Shown: positions 1 to 5,049 of the stretch, one piece after another
How positions within the stretch are numbered: position 1 is the first letter of the stretch
Layout: every line of letters begins with the position of its first letter
Assembly (NCBI GenBank): GCA_012728505.1
Contig: JAAYEY010000147.1
Coordinates: 1-5,049, forward strand
DNA: 5,049 nucleotides
Direction: 5' to 3'
DNA from: Synergistaceae bacterium
Lineage (GTDB): Bacteria > Synergistota > Synergistia > Synergistales > Synergistaceae
Translations under genes and position numbers: made by a program
Notes under the pieces: model-generated
What the model saw: only the letters and a program-made list of their open reading frames with translations
Databases searched by the model: none
Told to the model about the DNA's origin: nothing

Positions 1-5
1 CGCAA

Positions 6-2363
6 CTACTTCTTAAATCTTACTATCGTGACTCCGTAGCCTCCGTCGTGGGGGCCTCCGAGGTTGTGTTCGACTACATAGGGGGTTCTTTTGCAGAGTT
101 CTTGGACTTCTCTTCTTAGGATGCCTTCGCCGCGCCCGTGGATTACCGTAACAGAGTCGTAGCCTGCTCTGTATGCTTGATCAAGGTATTGTTCGACTAT
201 CGGAAGCGCCTCGTCTATGGTCATGCCGCGGACCATTATCTCGCTCGGTACTCCCACAGGACGAGACATTTGAACCTGCATATACGGAAGTGCTTTAGGT
301 ATCTCTTTTTTAGGAACGAGGCTAAGCCTTGTGAGCGGAACTTCTACCTCGGCAGAGCCTGCCTGTACAAGAATTTTTTTGCCTCTAATCTCAAGAACTG
401 TTGCAACGCCTTTGGTTCCTATTATCCTTACTGCGTCTCCCTCTTTTAGAGTTTCTTTTGTTGCAGCCACAGACTGTTCTGTTATCTTTTTATCTTCTCT
501 TTGGACAGCAGAACTTTTTATTTTTTGGAAGTGGCTTCTCTTCTTCTCAAGTTCACGCCTTGCTGCCGGCTCAGCTTCCGCTGACTCGATGTTTTTTATT
601 AGAGCTTTTGCAGACTCTTCCGCATTTTTCACGATACTGAGGGCTTTCTTATCAGCCTTTGCTATCAGTTCGTCCCTCTTTTCCTCAATTTCACTGACTC
701 TTTTCATATAATCTTTTTTAAGGCGTTCCAGTTTAATAAGGGTGTTTTCTACTTCTATGTTCTCTTTTTCCAGTTTTGAACGTTTTCCGTGAAGCTCTGC
801 TATCAGATCTTCCATAGATATTTCTTTCCCGCTAATGGCCTGCTGCGCTCTTTTTATCACTTCCTGAGGCATTCCAAGCTTACCCGCTATGAGGAGAGCA
901 TTGCTCCTTCCCGGGATGCCTATGAGGATTTTATAGGTAGGCGAGAGCGTCTTTAGGTCGAACTCAACGCTGGCAGTCTCAATGTCTGGAGTGGCAAGGG
1001 CAAATCTTTTGATCGGGTTGTGATGGGTAGTCGCCAATACCAGTGATTTTTTCTCCCGCAGCCAGTCCAAAAGTGCTATTCCAAGAGCGGCTCCCTCATC
1101 GGGGTCCGTTCCTGCTCCAAGCTCATCAAGCAGGACAAGAGAGTTAGGGCTTAAGTTTCCAAGTATCTCAGTGACGTGTTTTACGTGCGCACTGAAGGTA
1201 GAAAGGCTCTGCTCTATGCTCTGTTCATCACCTATGTCGGCAAAGAGCTCATCAATGACCCCAAGTATGGAACCATCGGAAGCAGGTATGGGGAATCCCA
1301 TCCACCCCAGGATAACGCAAACACCTGCAGTCTTGAGAGCTACAGTTTTGCCTCCTGTGTTGGGACCTGTGATGACAAGTATCCTGAATTTATCTCCGCA
1401 GTTAATGTCTATGGGCACAGCCTTATCAAAGAGAAGTGGGTGCCTTGCTTTTTTAAAGTTGAAAAGTTTTTTGGGAGAAAGCTGAGGCATCGACCATCTA
1501 TCCAAGCGCCTTTTCTCTGAAAGCGCATATAAGAGGTCTATGTTCCCAATCACTTTTTCAGCATCGAGTATTCCTTTTATTTTTTTCTGGATTGTTGCCG
1601 TAAGTTCCCGCAGAATCTTCTGTTCCTCGTATATTTCTGAGTTCCTGCAAGATGTGAATTCGTTGTTGATCCTTATCATTGAGTTTGCTTCCATGTAAAT
1701 GCTATTTCCTGAGACGGAGCGGTCAACAACTGTACCGGGGAATATATTTAGGGCATCCGGCCTGACGAGGAAGGTGTACCTTGCGTTTCTTACTGTCATT
1801 ACCTTTTCCTGAAGCATATTTGATATGGAAGGCTCGTTTATGATGGCGTGACCTTTTCTCCTTATGGACTCCCTTAGTTCCTTTATTCTATCTCTAAGGT
1901 TTCTGAGCTTTTCTGAGGCAGAGTCGTAGAGTCTCCCATCATCATCAATGACAGAGAGTTTTTCTATCTCCTCTGTAAAGTCCCTTATATCTTTGGTTAT
2001 CAACGAGAAAACAGGATATTGATCTTTCTCTTTGTTGAGGGCATCTTTAATTTCCATAGAGAGTTTGATGAGATGGAGTATTTTCAAAAGTTCTTCGCCC
2101 GTCAAGAGGCCGGTTTCGTCTGCCTCGGCAAGCATGGGAGTGACAGGGGCAAGTCCGTTCTGCCAGGGAAGCTCTCCCTTTTTCTCCCTGTACTCTTCTA
2201 TTGAGATGAACATTTCATGCCTTGTTCTGAGCTCATCCATGTTTCGGGCAGGCAACACTGTAAGAGCTGCTTCTTCACCTATTTCACTTCTGCAGTATTT
2301 TGAAATTAGGGTAATTATTTTTTTTATTTCGAGGCTGTTGTAAGATGATTTCTCTGCAAACAT
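6..2363 (-). CDS. mutS2: MutS2 family ATPase with KOW and C-terminal Smr domains
   Basis: Complete 785-aa gene, the usual MutS2 length, ending in TAG. There is an N-terminal MutS-like core/lever region (about 1-290) with a helical stretch near 146-173. The ABC-type ATPase follows (about 291-510): Walker A GPNTGGKT at 333-340, signature-like SLSTFS near 386-391, Walker B with D413/E414 in LVLLDELGAGTDP, and the TTHH switch at 445-448. Next come a Lys/Glu-rich coiled coil (about 520-616), a KOW-like domain (about 640-685) and an Smr domain (about 708-785) with HGRGEG at 742-747. In this family, MutS2 has been linked to suppression of homologous recombination and, in Bacillus subtilis, to splitting of collided ribosomes; which applies here is inference. 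All ATPase motifs look intact. The odd point is that the Smr LDLRG motif reads IMVRG at 709-713, without the Asp. The start is ATG, 5 nt after the cvpA stop, with AGGA 9 nt upstream. It is probably cotranscribed with cvpA. Identification is very secure. Confidence 0.97.
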   Translation of the reverse strand: MFAEKSSYNSLEIKKIITLISKYCRSEIGEEAALTVLPARNMDELRTRHEMFISIEEYREKKGELPWQNGLAPVTPMLAEADETGLLTGEELLKILHLIKLSMEIKDALNKEKDQYPVFSLITKDIRDFTEEIEKLSVIDDDGRLYDSASEKLRNLRDRIKELRESIRRKGHAIINEPSISNMLQEKVMTVRNARYTFLVRPDALNIFPGTVVDRSVSGNSIYMEANSMIRINNEFTSCRNSEIYEEQKILRELTATIQKKIKGILDAEKVIGNIDLLYALSEKRRLDRWSMPQLSPKKLFNFKKARHPLLFDKAVPIDINCGDKFRILVITGPNTGGKTVALKTAGVCVILGWMGFPIPASDGSILGVIDELFADIGDEQSIEQSLSTFSAHVKHVTEILGNLSPNSLVLLDELGAGTDPDEGAALGIALLDWLREKKSLVLATTHHNPIKRFALATPDIETASVEFDLKTLSPTYKILIGIPGRSNALLIAGKLGMPQEVIKRAQQAISGKEISMEDLIAELHGKRSKLEKENIEVENTLIKLERLKKDYMKRVSEIEEKRDELIAKADKKALSIVKNAEESAKALIKNIESAEAEPAARRELEKKRSHFQKIKSSAVQREDKKITEQSVAATKETLKEGDAVRIIGTKGVATVLEIRGKKILVQAGSAEVEVPLTRLSLVPKKEIPKALPYMQVQMSRPVGVPSEIMVRGMTIDEALPIVEQYLDQAYRAGYDSVTVIHGRGEGILRREVQELCKRTPYVVEHNLGGPHDGGYGVTIVRFKK

Positions 2364-2368
2364 AATAA

Positions 2369-3001
2369 TTAATCCTGCTTTTCGGTTTTTTTATCAAACA
2401 ATACGTTGTCACTGGTTGGTATGTAGCCCTTCGGAGCTGACCCTCCCGTGCGGTATGGTCGAAGAATTTGTTCCAGTGTGCCCTCGGGAAGTGCTTCCGC
2501 GTTCGGAAGCAGGTTAAAATCAATCAGTATTTGCCTTACCTGTGGCCATTGCCTCCCCGCATAACGGATTATGTCGCTATTAGTCATCCAGGTGGGATTG
2601 GCAACAGGGGCAAGGAGAAGCCCTCCAATAAGTACAACATAGACTGCGATAAATATTTTGAGCAGACCTGAAAAAATTCCCAGCAACCTGTCAAAACCGC
2701 TCAGGCTGACAGCAGAGAGAAAGCCCTTCGCCAGCTTACGGATAACCGCAACAATTAAGTATATTACAAACCAAACAAGAATAATTGCCATCAGTTGTGA
2801 GACCGAGGGATTAAATCCTGTAGATGAGAATATTAGAGAACCAAACTTTCCGGAAAATTTAAAGGAAACATATACAGAGCAGAGAAAGCCAACAAGAGTA
2901 AGGATCTCACCTATAAACCCGCGAAAACAACCACGGATGATAAAGTAACATCCAAGAAGGATAAAAAAAATGTCGAGCAGATGCCAACCGGTAAGGTTCA
3001 A
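2369..3001 (-). CDS. cvpA: CvpA family inner-membrane protein
   Basis: A 210-aa membrane protein with four predicted transmembrane helices, at about residues 7-28, 31-48, 66-88 and 107-130. They are followed by a soluble tail of about 80 residues rich in charged residues. The segment GFDRLLGIFSGLLKIFIAVY (102-121) matches the signature of the last helix of the CvpA/colicin V production family, and the early GCFRGFIGEI segment is also typical. The family is named for a role in colicin V production in E. coli and has been connected to envelope stress tolerance; its molecular activity is unsettled. The start is TTG at 3001-2999. A TAA lies in frame immediately upstream, so no earlier start exists, and no in-frame ATG occurs before the first helix. 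The TTG overlaps the zapA TGA as TTGA, which suggests translational coupling. A run of eight T (mRNA sense) falls in codons 11-13. The family call is confident; the exact start is fairly so. Confidence 0.9.
   Translation of the reverse strand: MNLTGWHLLDIFFILLGCYFIIRGCFRGFIGEILTLVGFLCSVYVSFKFSGKFGSLIFSSTGFNPSVSQLMAIILVWFVIYLIVAVIRKLAKGFLSAVSLSGFDRLLGIFSGLLKIFIAVYVVLIGGLLLAPVANPTWMTNSDIIRYAGRQWPQVRQILIDFNLLPNAEALPEGTLEQILRPYRTGGSAPKGYIPTSDNVLFDKKTEKQD
2373..2376 (-). promoter_or_regulatory. Ribosome binding site of mutS2
   Basis: In mRNA sense AGGA spans the last two codons of cvpA (CAG GAT before TAA), followed by a 9-nt AT-rich spacer to the mutS2 ATG at 2363. It is short but well placed. 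Its position inside cvpA fits cotranscription and possibly coupled translation. Confidence 0.6.
2493..2510. repeat. 7-bp inverted repeat inside cvpA
   Basis: GCTTCCG and CGGAAGC are perfect inverted repeats around a 4-nt loop (AACG in mRNA sense), within cvpA codons for the soluble tail (LPNAEA region). No U-tract follows, so it does not look like an intrinsic terminator. A functional role is not supported beyond the potential to fold. Confidence 0.4.
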
Positions 3002-3273
3002 TTATTAGACCCGTCCTCTTTAAGAGCCTCGGCAATAGAATCCACCTTGCATTTTATGTCATCGAGCTCGTGAGAGAATGACATTAGGGCAAGAAAGAGC
3101 CTCTCGTCCTGAGAAAGAGATGGCGGAAAAGAACTCACAAGTTCCTGTATCGTGGAGACTATACGGACGAAGCACTCCTCTTCAAGAGCGGTAGTGAGAG
3201 TGTATCTCTGTCTTCCGACAAGGAAAGAGTATTTCCCCTCACCAAGGCTTCGGATCTCAGGTGCTTCGTCCAT
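2998..3273 (-). CDS. zapA: ZapA family cell-division protein
   Basis: A 91-aa protein with the ZapA layout: a short beta-rich head (about residues 14-28, YSFLVGRQRYTLTT, corresponding to the family's I-x-G-x-x-Y-x-L strand), a helix (about 29-48), and a longer C-terminal helix (about 55-86) containing ERLFLALMSFSHELDDIK, where the family usually has an LAALNIADEL-type dimer/tetramer helix. ZapA is cytoplasmic and bundles and stabilises FtsZ filaments at midcell. It sits directly after a ZapB-like gene and before cvpA, and zapA next to pheT and cvpA is a known arrangement. The start is ATG with AAGGAGT 7 nt upstream, and the stop TGA overlaps the cvpA start. Sequence conservation is modest, so the call rests on length, fold pattern and context together. 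Confidence 0.8.
   Translation of the reverse strand: MDEAPEIRSLGEGKYSFLVGRQRYTLTTALEEECFVRIVSTIQELVSSFPPSLSQDERLFLALMSFSHELDDIKCKVDSIAEALKEDGSNN
3014..3018 (-). promoter_or_regulatory. Weak, distant ribosome binding site of cvpA
   Basis: In mRNA sense GAGGA lies inside the last codons of zapA, 12 nt before the TTG start of cvpA. That spacing is long for a Shine-Dalgarno site. Together with the TTGA stop/start overlap, it suggests that cvpA translation relies at least partly on ribosomes finishing zapA. The role of this GAGGA is inferred. Confidence 0.45.
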
Positions 3274-3280
3274 TGTAAAG

Positions 3281-3286
3281 ACTCCT
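3281..3286 (-). promoter_or_regulatory. Ribosome binding site of zapA
   Basis: In mRNA sense the site reads AGGAGT, preceded by an A-run, with a 7-nt spacer (CTTTACA) to the ATG at 3273. It lies in the 33-nt gap after the zapB-like stop codon and supports the chosen zapA start. Confidence 0.8.
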
Positions 3287-3306
3287 TTTATTTCAAATTA
3301 GCTCTA

Positions 3307-3576
3307 TTAATTTTCGCCTTTTTCTTCGGTTATGGAAGATACTCTGCCAAGCAGACCTTCCAGTTTGTGCTCTATTTCGTTTTTCTCCGTATCGTATTCG
3401 GTAGATCTCTTATTAAGGTCTTCCTGGAGTTGAAGTATCTCTAGGTCTCTGTCGTCAATGACTCCCTTGAGATCCCGCGCTTCCTGTTTAACTCTTTGGT
3501 TCTCTTTTTTCATTCCTTCTATCAAAGCCACTAAATCGTTTACCGCGCTTTCTAACTGATCAAACTGTTTGATCAT
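3307..3576 (-). CDS. zapB: ZapB-like coiled-coil cell-division protein
   Basis: An 89-aa, highly charged protein with no proline, cysteine or tryptophan. Nearly its whole length (about 3-80) is predicted to be one coiled coil, with heptad-like hydrophobics (F5, L8, V12, L15, I19, M22 and onward). It resembles E. coli ZapB (81 aa) in two places: the start (FDQLESAV against FEKLEAKV) and the end (LEGLLGRVSSI against LQALLGRMEEV, from memory). ZapB is a cytoplasmic filament-forming protein recruited to the Z-ring by ZapA. The next gene is zapA, 33 nt downstream, which supports a paired function. The ATG start has a consensus AGGAGGT 6 nt upstream and lies in a perfect palindrome (3557-3575). Coiled coils give spurious similarity, so a generic coiled-coil protein remains possible. 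The gene itself is secure and the ZapB assignment is moderate. Confidence 0.68.
   Translation of the reverse strand: MIKQFDQLESAVNDLVALIEGMKKENQRVKQEARDLKGVIDDRDLEILQLQEDLNKRSTEYDTEKNEIEHKLEGLLGRVSSITEEKGEN
3557..3575. repeat. Perfect 19-nt palindrome over the zapB-like start codon
   Basis: On the minus strand it reads TGATCAAACAGTTTGATCA: two perfect 9-nt arms around one central base. It begins at the T of the start ATG and runs through codons 2-6 plus one base of codon 7. In mRNA it could form an 8-bp stem with a CAG triloop directly downstream of the AGGAGGT site. As DNA it is a symmetric site with two GATC tetramers. It could affect translation initiation, serve as a protein-binding site, or be a coincidence of coding. 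Confidence 0.6.
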
Positions 3577-3582
3577 ATCAGC

Positions 3583-3589
3583 ACCTCCT
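3583..3589 (-). promoter_or_regulatory. Ribosome binding site of the zapB-like gene
   Basis: In mRNA sense the site reads AGGAGGT, followed by a 6-nt spacer (GCTGAT) and ATG. It is the strongest Shine-Dalgarno sequence in the window and fixes the start of the 89-aa gene. It lies in the 42-nt gap after the pheT stop, in which I see no promoter or terminator. Confidence 0.85.
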
Positions 3590-3618
3590 AATAATTCTAT
3601 CTCTATTTTACCAGAGCT

Positions 3619-5049
3619 TTATGCTCCACGGACATCTCCGCCAAGTTTTTTAGACATCTTATTCATCATTTGCTTTGTAATCATTTCGATCCTTTCAGAT
3701 GCCAGAGTACATTCGTCAGATCCAATTCTAGTACGGAAGGTGACTGACTTCTTTCCCTGTCCAACCTGAGGACCACGGTATTCATCTATGAAACGGATAT
3801 CTTTTACCAGTTCAACCTTTGATGCAGTCTGGCAGATTTCATCCCAAGTTACCTTTTCATCAAAGACTACAGAGAGGTCAAAATCTACACAGGGGTATTC
3901 TGAAATGTGCAAGTACCTGTTATTTCTTGATGCGAGAGGCACTAGTTTCTCAACATCAATTTCAAAAATAACTGTCATGCTTCTTTTTATTCCCGCTTTA
4001 CGCGCCGATTTAATAGATATGAGACCAATAACGCCTATGACCTCTCCATCAAAGAGAACGTTAAGCCAGAGTTTGTCGTCCGCCCACAGAGGTTTTGTAA
4101 CCTGTGCGAAACTCAGCTGTTCCATATGGACAGCTCTGTGCATGTACTCGAGAACTCCTTTTGCCTCTCTGAATAAGAGTCTCGGATCTGACCCGACAAA
4201 AGCTCCGCCAAGATGCCTTGCCATTTCGGGCAGCTTCTCAGTCGGATCATTGATACTATGGTAATTTCTATCGGCGAAGACCTGAGTCAGCTCAAATATC
4301 CTGAAGTTTTCGAAGTATCTCAGGTTGGTGAACACTCCCTTCATTATACCGGGAATAAGTGTTGAACGAAGCTTACTCTCGTCAGGAGAGGGAGGTGTGC
4401 TGAGCGACAGCATCTCACTCGTGTCAACGCACGCAGCCTCTAAATATTCGTCCTCTGTCCAAATATAGGTGAATATTTCTTGCATACCGCATCTGAAGGC
4501 GAGGTATTCTCTGACTGCTCGCTCCATATCGATATTTCTTTGGTTGATCGGTTTATCGAGGACTATTGTGGGCGGTATAAAATCAAAATTCTCGTAGCCC
4601 ATCAGCCTCGCTACCTCTTCAAGGATATCATCCGGAAGTGAGATATCTCCGGTAGATCTCCAGGAAGGAGCCTCTACTATAAGAATGTCGCCTTTGACAT
4701 CTGTTATAAAACCAAGGTTATCCAACCTCTTGGTTACTTCAGCCGCTGTAAGCTCTTTTCCAAGCCTTCTGGAGAGAAATGAGAGCGGTACTTCCACTAC
4801 AGAATTTGGAAGTTTTACAGGATAGGAATCGACATAGCCTGTTATCTTTGAATCGGGGAAGTATTCTTTAAACATTTTTACAGCGACCGACACTGCGTCG
4901 TTTATACTTTCAGGATCTAAGCTCTTCTCATAACGCGAGGAGGCTTCTGTCCTTATATCAAATCTTTGTGCAGTGCGACGAATTCCCATCGCATTAAAGT
5001 TTGCGATTTCAAGTATAAGTTCGGTGGTGTCCTCCATTACGGAGTCCAG
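3619..5049 (-). CDS. pheT: Phenylalanyl-tRNA synthetase beta subunit, C-terminal part (partial)
   Basis: The reading frame is open to the right edge, so the true start lies outside; 476 residues plus TAA are present. By comparison with family members of about 800 aa, roughly 320 N-terminal residues are missing (the tRNA-binding B2 domain and most of the B3/B4 editing domain). Fragment residue 1 is the codon at 5049-5047; the ATG at 5037 is an internal Met. Domains: end of B3/B4 with RTEASSRYEKSLDP (33-46), the usual RTEASyRfERgvDP site; B5 (about 70-155) with PSWRSTGDI and DDILEEVARLMGYEN; the pseudo-catalytic core (about 160-350) with DESKLRSTLIPGI; and the C-terminal FDX-ACB anticodon-binding domain (about 381-476) with YRGPQVGQGKKS. 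With PheS it forms the alpha2beta2 enzyme charging tRNA-Phe in the cytoplasm, and PheT contributes editing and tRNA binding. pheS is expected just beyond the right edge. The FDX-ACB segment has VDFDLS where many relatives have an Arg-Asp pair. Confidence 0.97.
   Translation of the reverse strand: MDSVMEDTTELILEIANFNAMGIRRTAQRFDIRTEASSRYEKSLDPESINDAVSVAVKMFKEYFPDSKITGYVDSYPVKLPNSVVEVPLSFLSRRLGKELTAAEVTKRLDNLGFITDVKGDILIVEAPSWRSTGDISLPDDILEEVARLMGYENFDFIPPTIVLDKPINQRNIDMERAVREYLAFRCGMQEIFTYIWTEDEYLEAACVDTSEMLSLSTPPSPDESKLRSTLIPGIMKGVFTNLRYFENFRIFELTQVFADRNYHSINDPTEKLPEMARHLGGAFVGSDPRLLFREAKGVLEYMHRAVHMEQLSFAQVTKPLWADDKLWLNVLFDGEVIGVIGLISIKSARKAGIKRSMTVIFEIDVEKLVPLASRNNRYLHISEYPCVDFDLSVVFDEKVTWDEICQTASKVELVKDIRFIDEYRGPQVGQGKKSVTFRTRIGSDECTLASERIEMITKQMMNKMSKKLGGDVRGA

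Noticed and set aside
39..60. Repeated gcctccg heptamer near the mutS2 3' end
   Set aside because: It is explained by the Gly-rich GGPHDGG codons of the Smr domain; only two copies and no array.
331..711. 126-codon plus-strand open frame opposite the MutS2 coiled coil and KOW region
   Set aside because: Its Ser/Phe/Leu-rich composition is what reverse reading of a Lys/Glu-rich coiled coil produces; no motif was found.
1171..1520. Two overlapping plus-strand open frames of 104 and 114 codons opposite the MutS2 ATPase domain
   Set aside because: They are antisense to the Walker A/B region, overlap each other in different frames and have no family resemblance; shadows of mutS2.
2493..2510. Hairpin in cvpA considered as an intrinsic terminator or attenuator
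   Set aside because: It has no following U-tract and lies within coding sequence upstream of a cotranscribed gene.
2284..2523. 79-codon minus-strand frame across the cvpA/mutS2 junction
   Set aside because: It overlaps the end of cvpA and the start of mutS2 in another frame, and both of those are well supported by family motifs and a ribosome binding site.
3788..4264. 158-codon open frame on the plus strand inside pheT
   Set aside because: It lies wholly antisense to a strongly conserved gene, is rich in Ser/Thr/Pro typical of reverse-frame translations, and shows no recognisable motif.
5035..5037. ATG at 5037 as the true start of pheT
   Set aside because: The frame continues to the window edge, and the protein there aligns with the interior of PheT (the end of the editing domain), so the Met is internal.

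Overview
The window is one tightly packed bacterial operon segment. All five genes lie on the minus strand, so transcription runs from position 5049 towards position 1. In that order they are: the 3' part of pheT (phenylalanyl-tRNA synthetase beta subunit, cut by the right edge), a short coiled-coil gene resembling zapB, a zapA-family cell-division gene, cvpA (four-helix membrane protein) and a complete mutS2 (785 aa) ending 5 nt from the left edge. The largest gap between genes is 42 nt. I see no terminator, tRNA, mobile element, repeat array or CRISPR.

The order pheT-zapA-cvpA-mutS2 is a housekeeping synteny known from Firmicutes, where polX usually sits between cvpA and mutS2. Here polX is absent and a ZapB-like gene precedes zapA. 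This layout, mid-range base composition by eye and strong AGGAGG-type ribosome binding sites suggest an anaerobic, Firmicutes-like or diderm lineage. Synergistota is my best guess, but a weak one, because the sequence carries no decisive taxonomic marker.

Region by region: 5049-3619 encodes the last 476 residues of PheT (end of the editing domain, B5, pseudo-catalytic core and FDX-ACB anticodon-binding domain). Positions 3576-3307 encode an 89-aa coiled coil whose start codon lies in a perfect 19-nt palindrome. Positions 3273-2998 encode ZapA, whose stop overlaps the TTG start of cvpA (3001-2369). mutS2 (2363-6) follows after 5 nt. Functionally the segment joins translation (PheT; MutS2 if it acts on collided ribosomes), Z-ring assembly (ZapB-like and ZapA) and an envelope protein (CvpA).

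This is mostly an ordinary conserved region and I do not see a novel multi-gene system. The points most worth a second look are the eroded catalytic motif in the MutS2 Smr domain (Asp replaced by Met), the adjacent zapB-like/zapA pair, and the palindrome over the zapB-like start codon.
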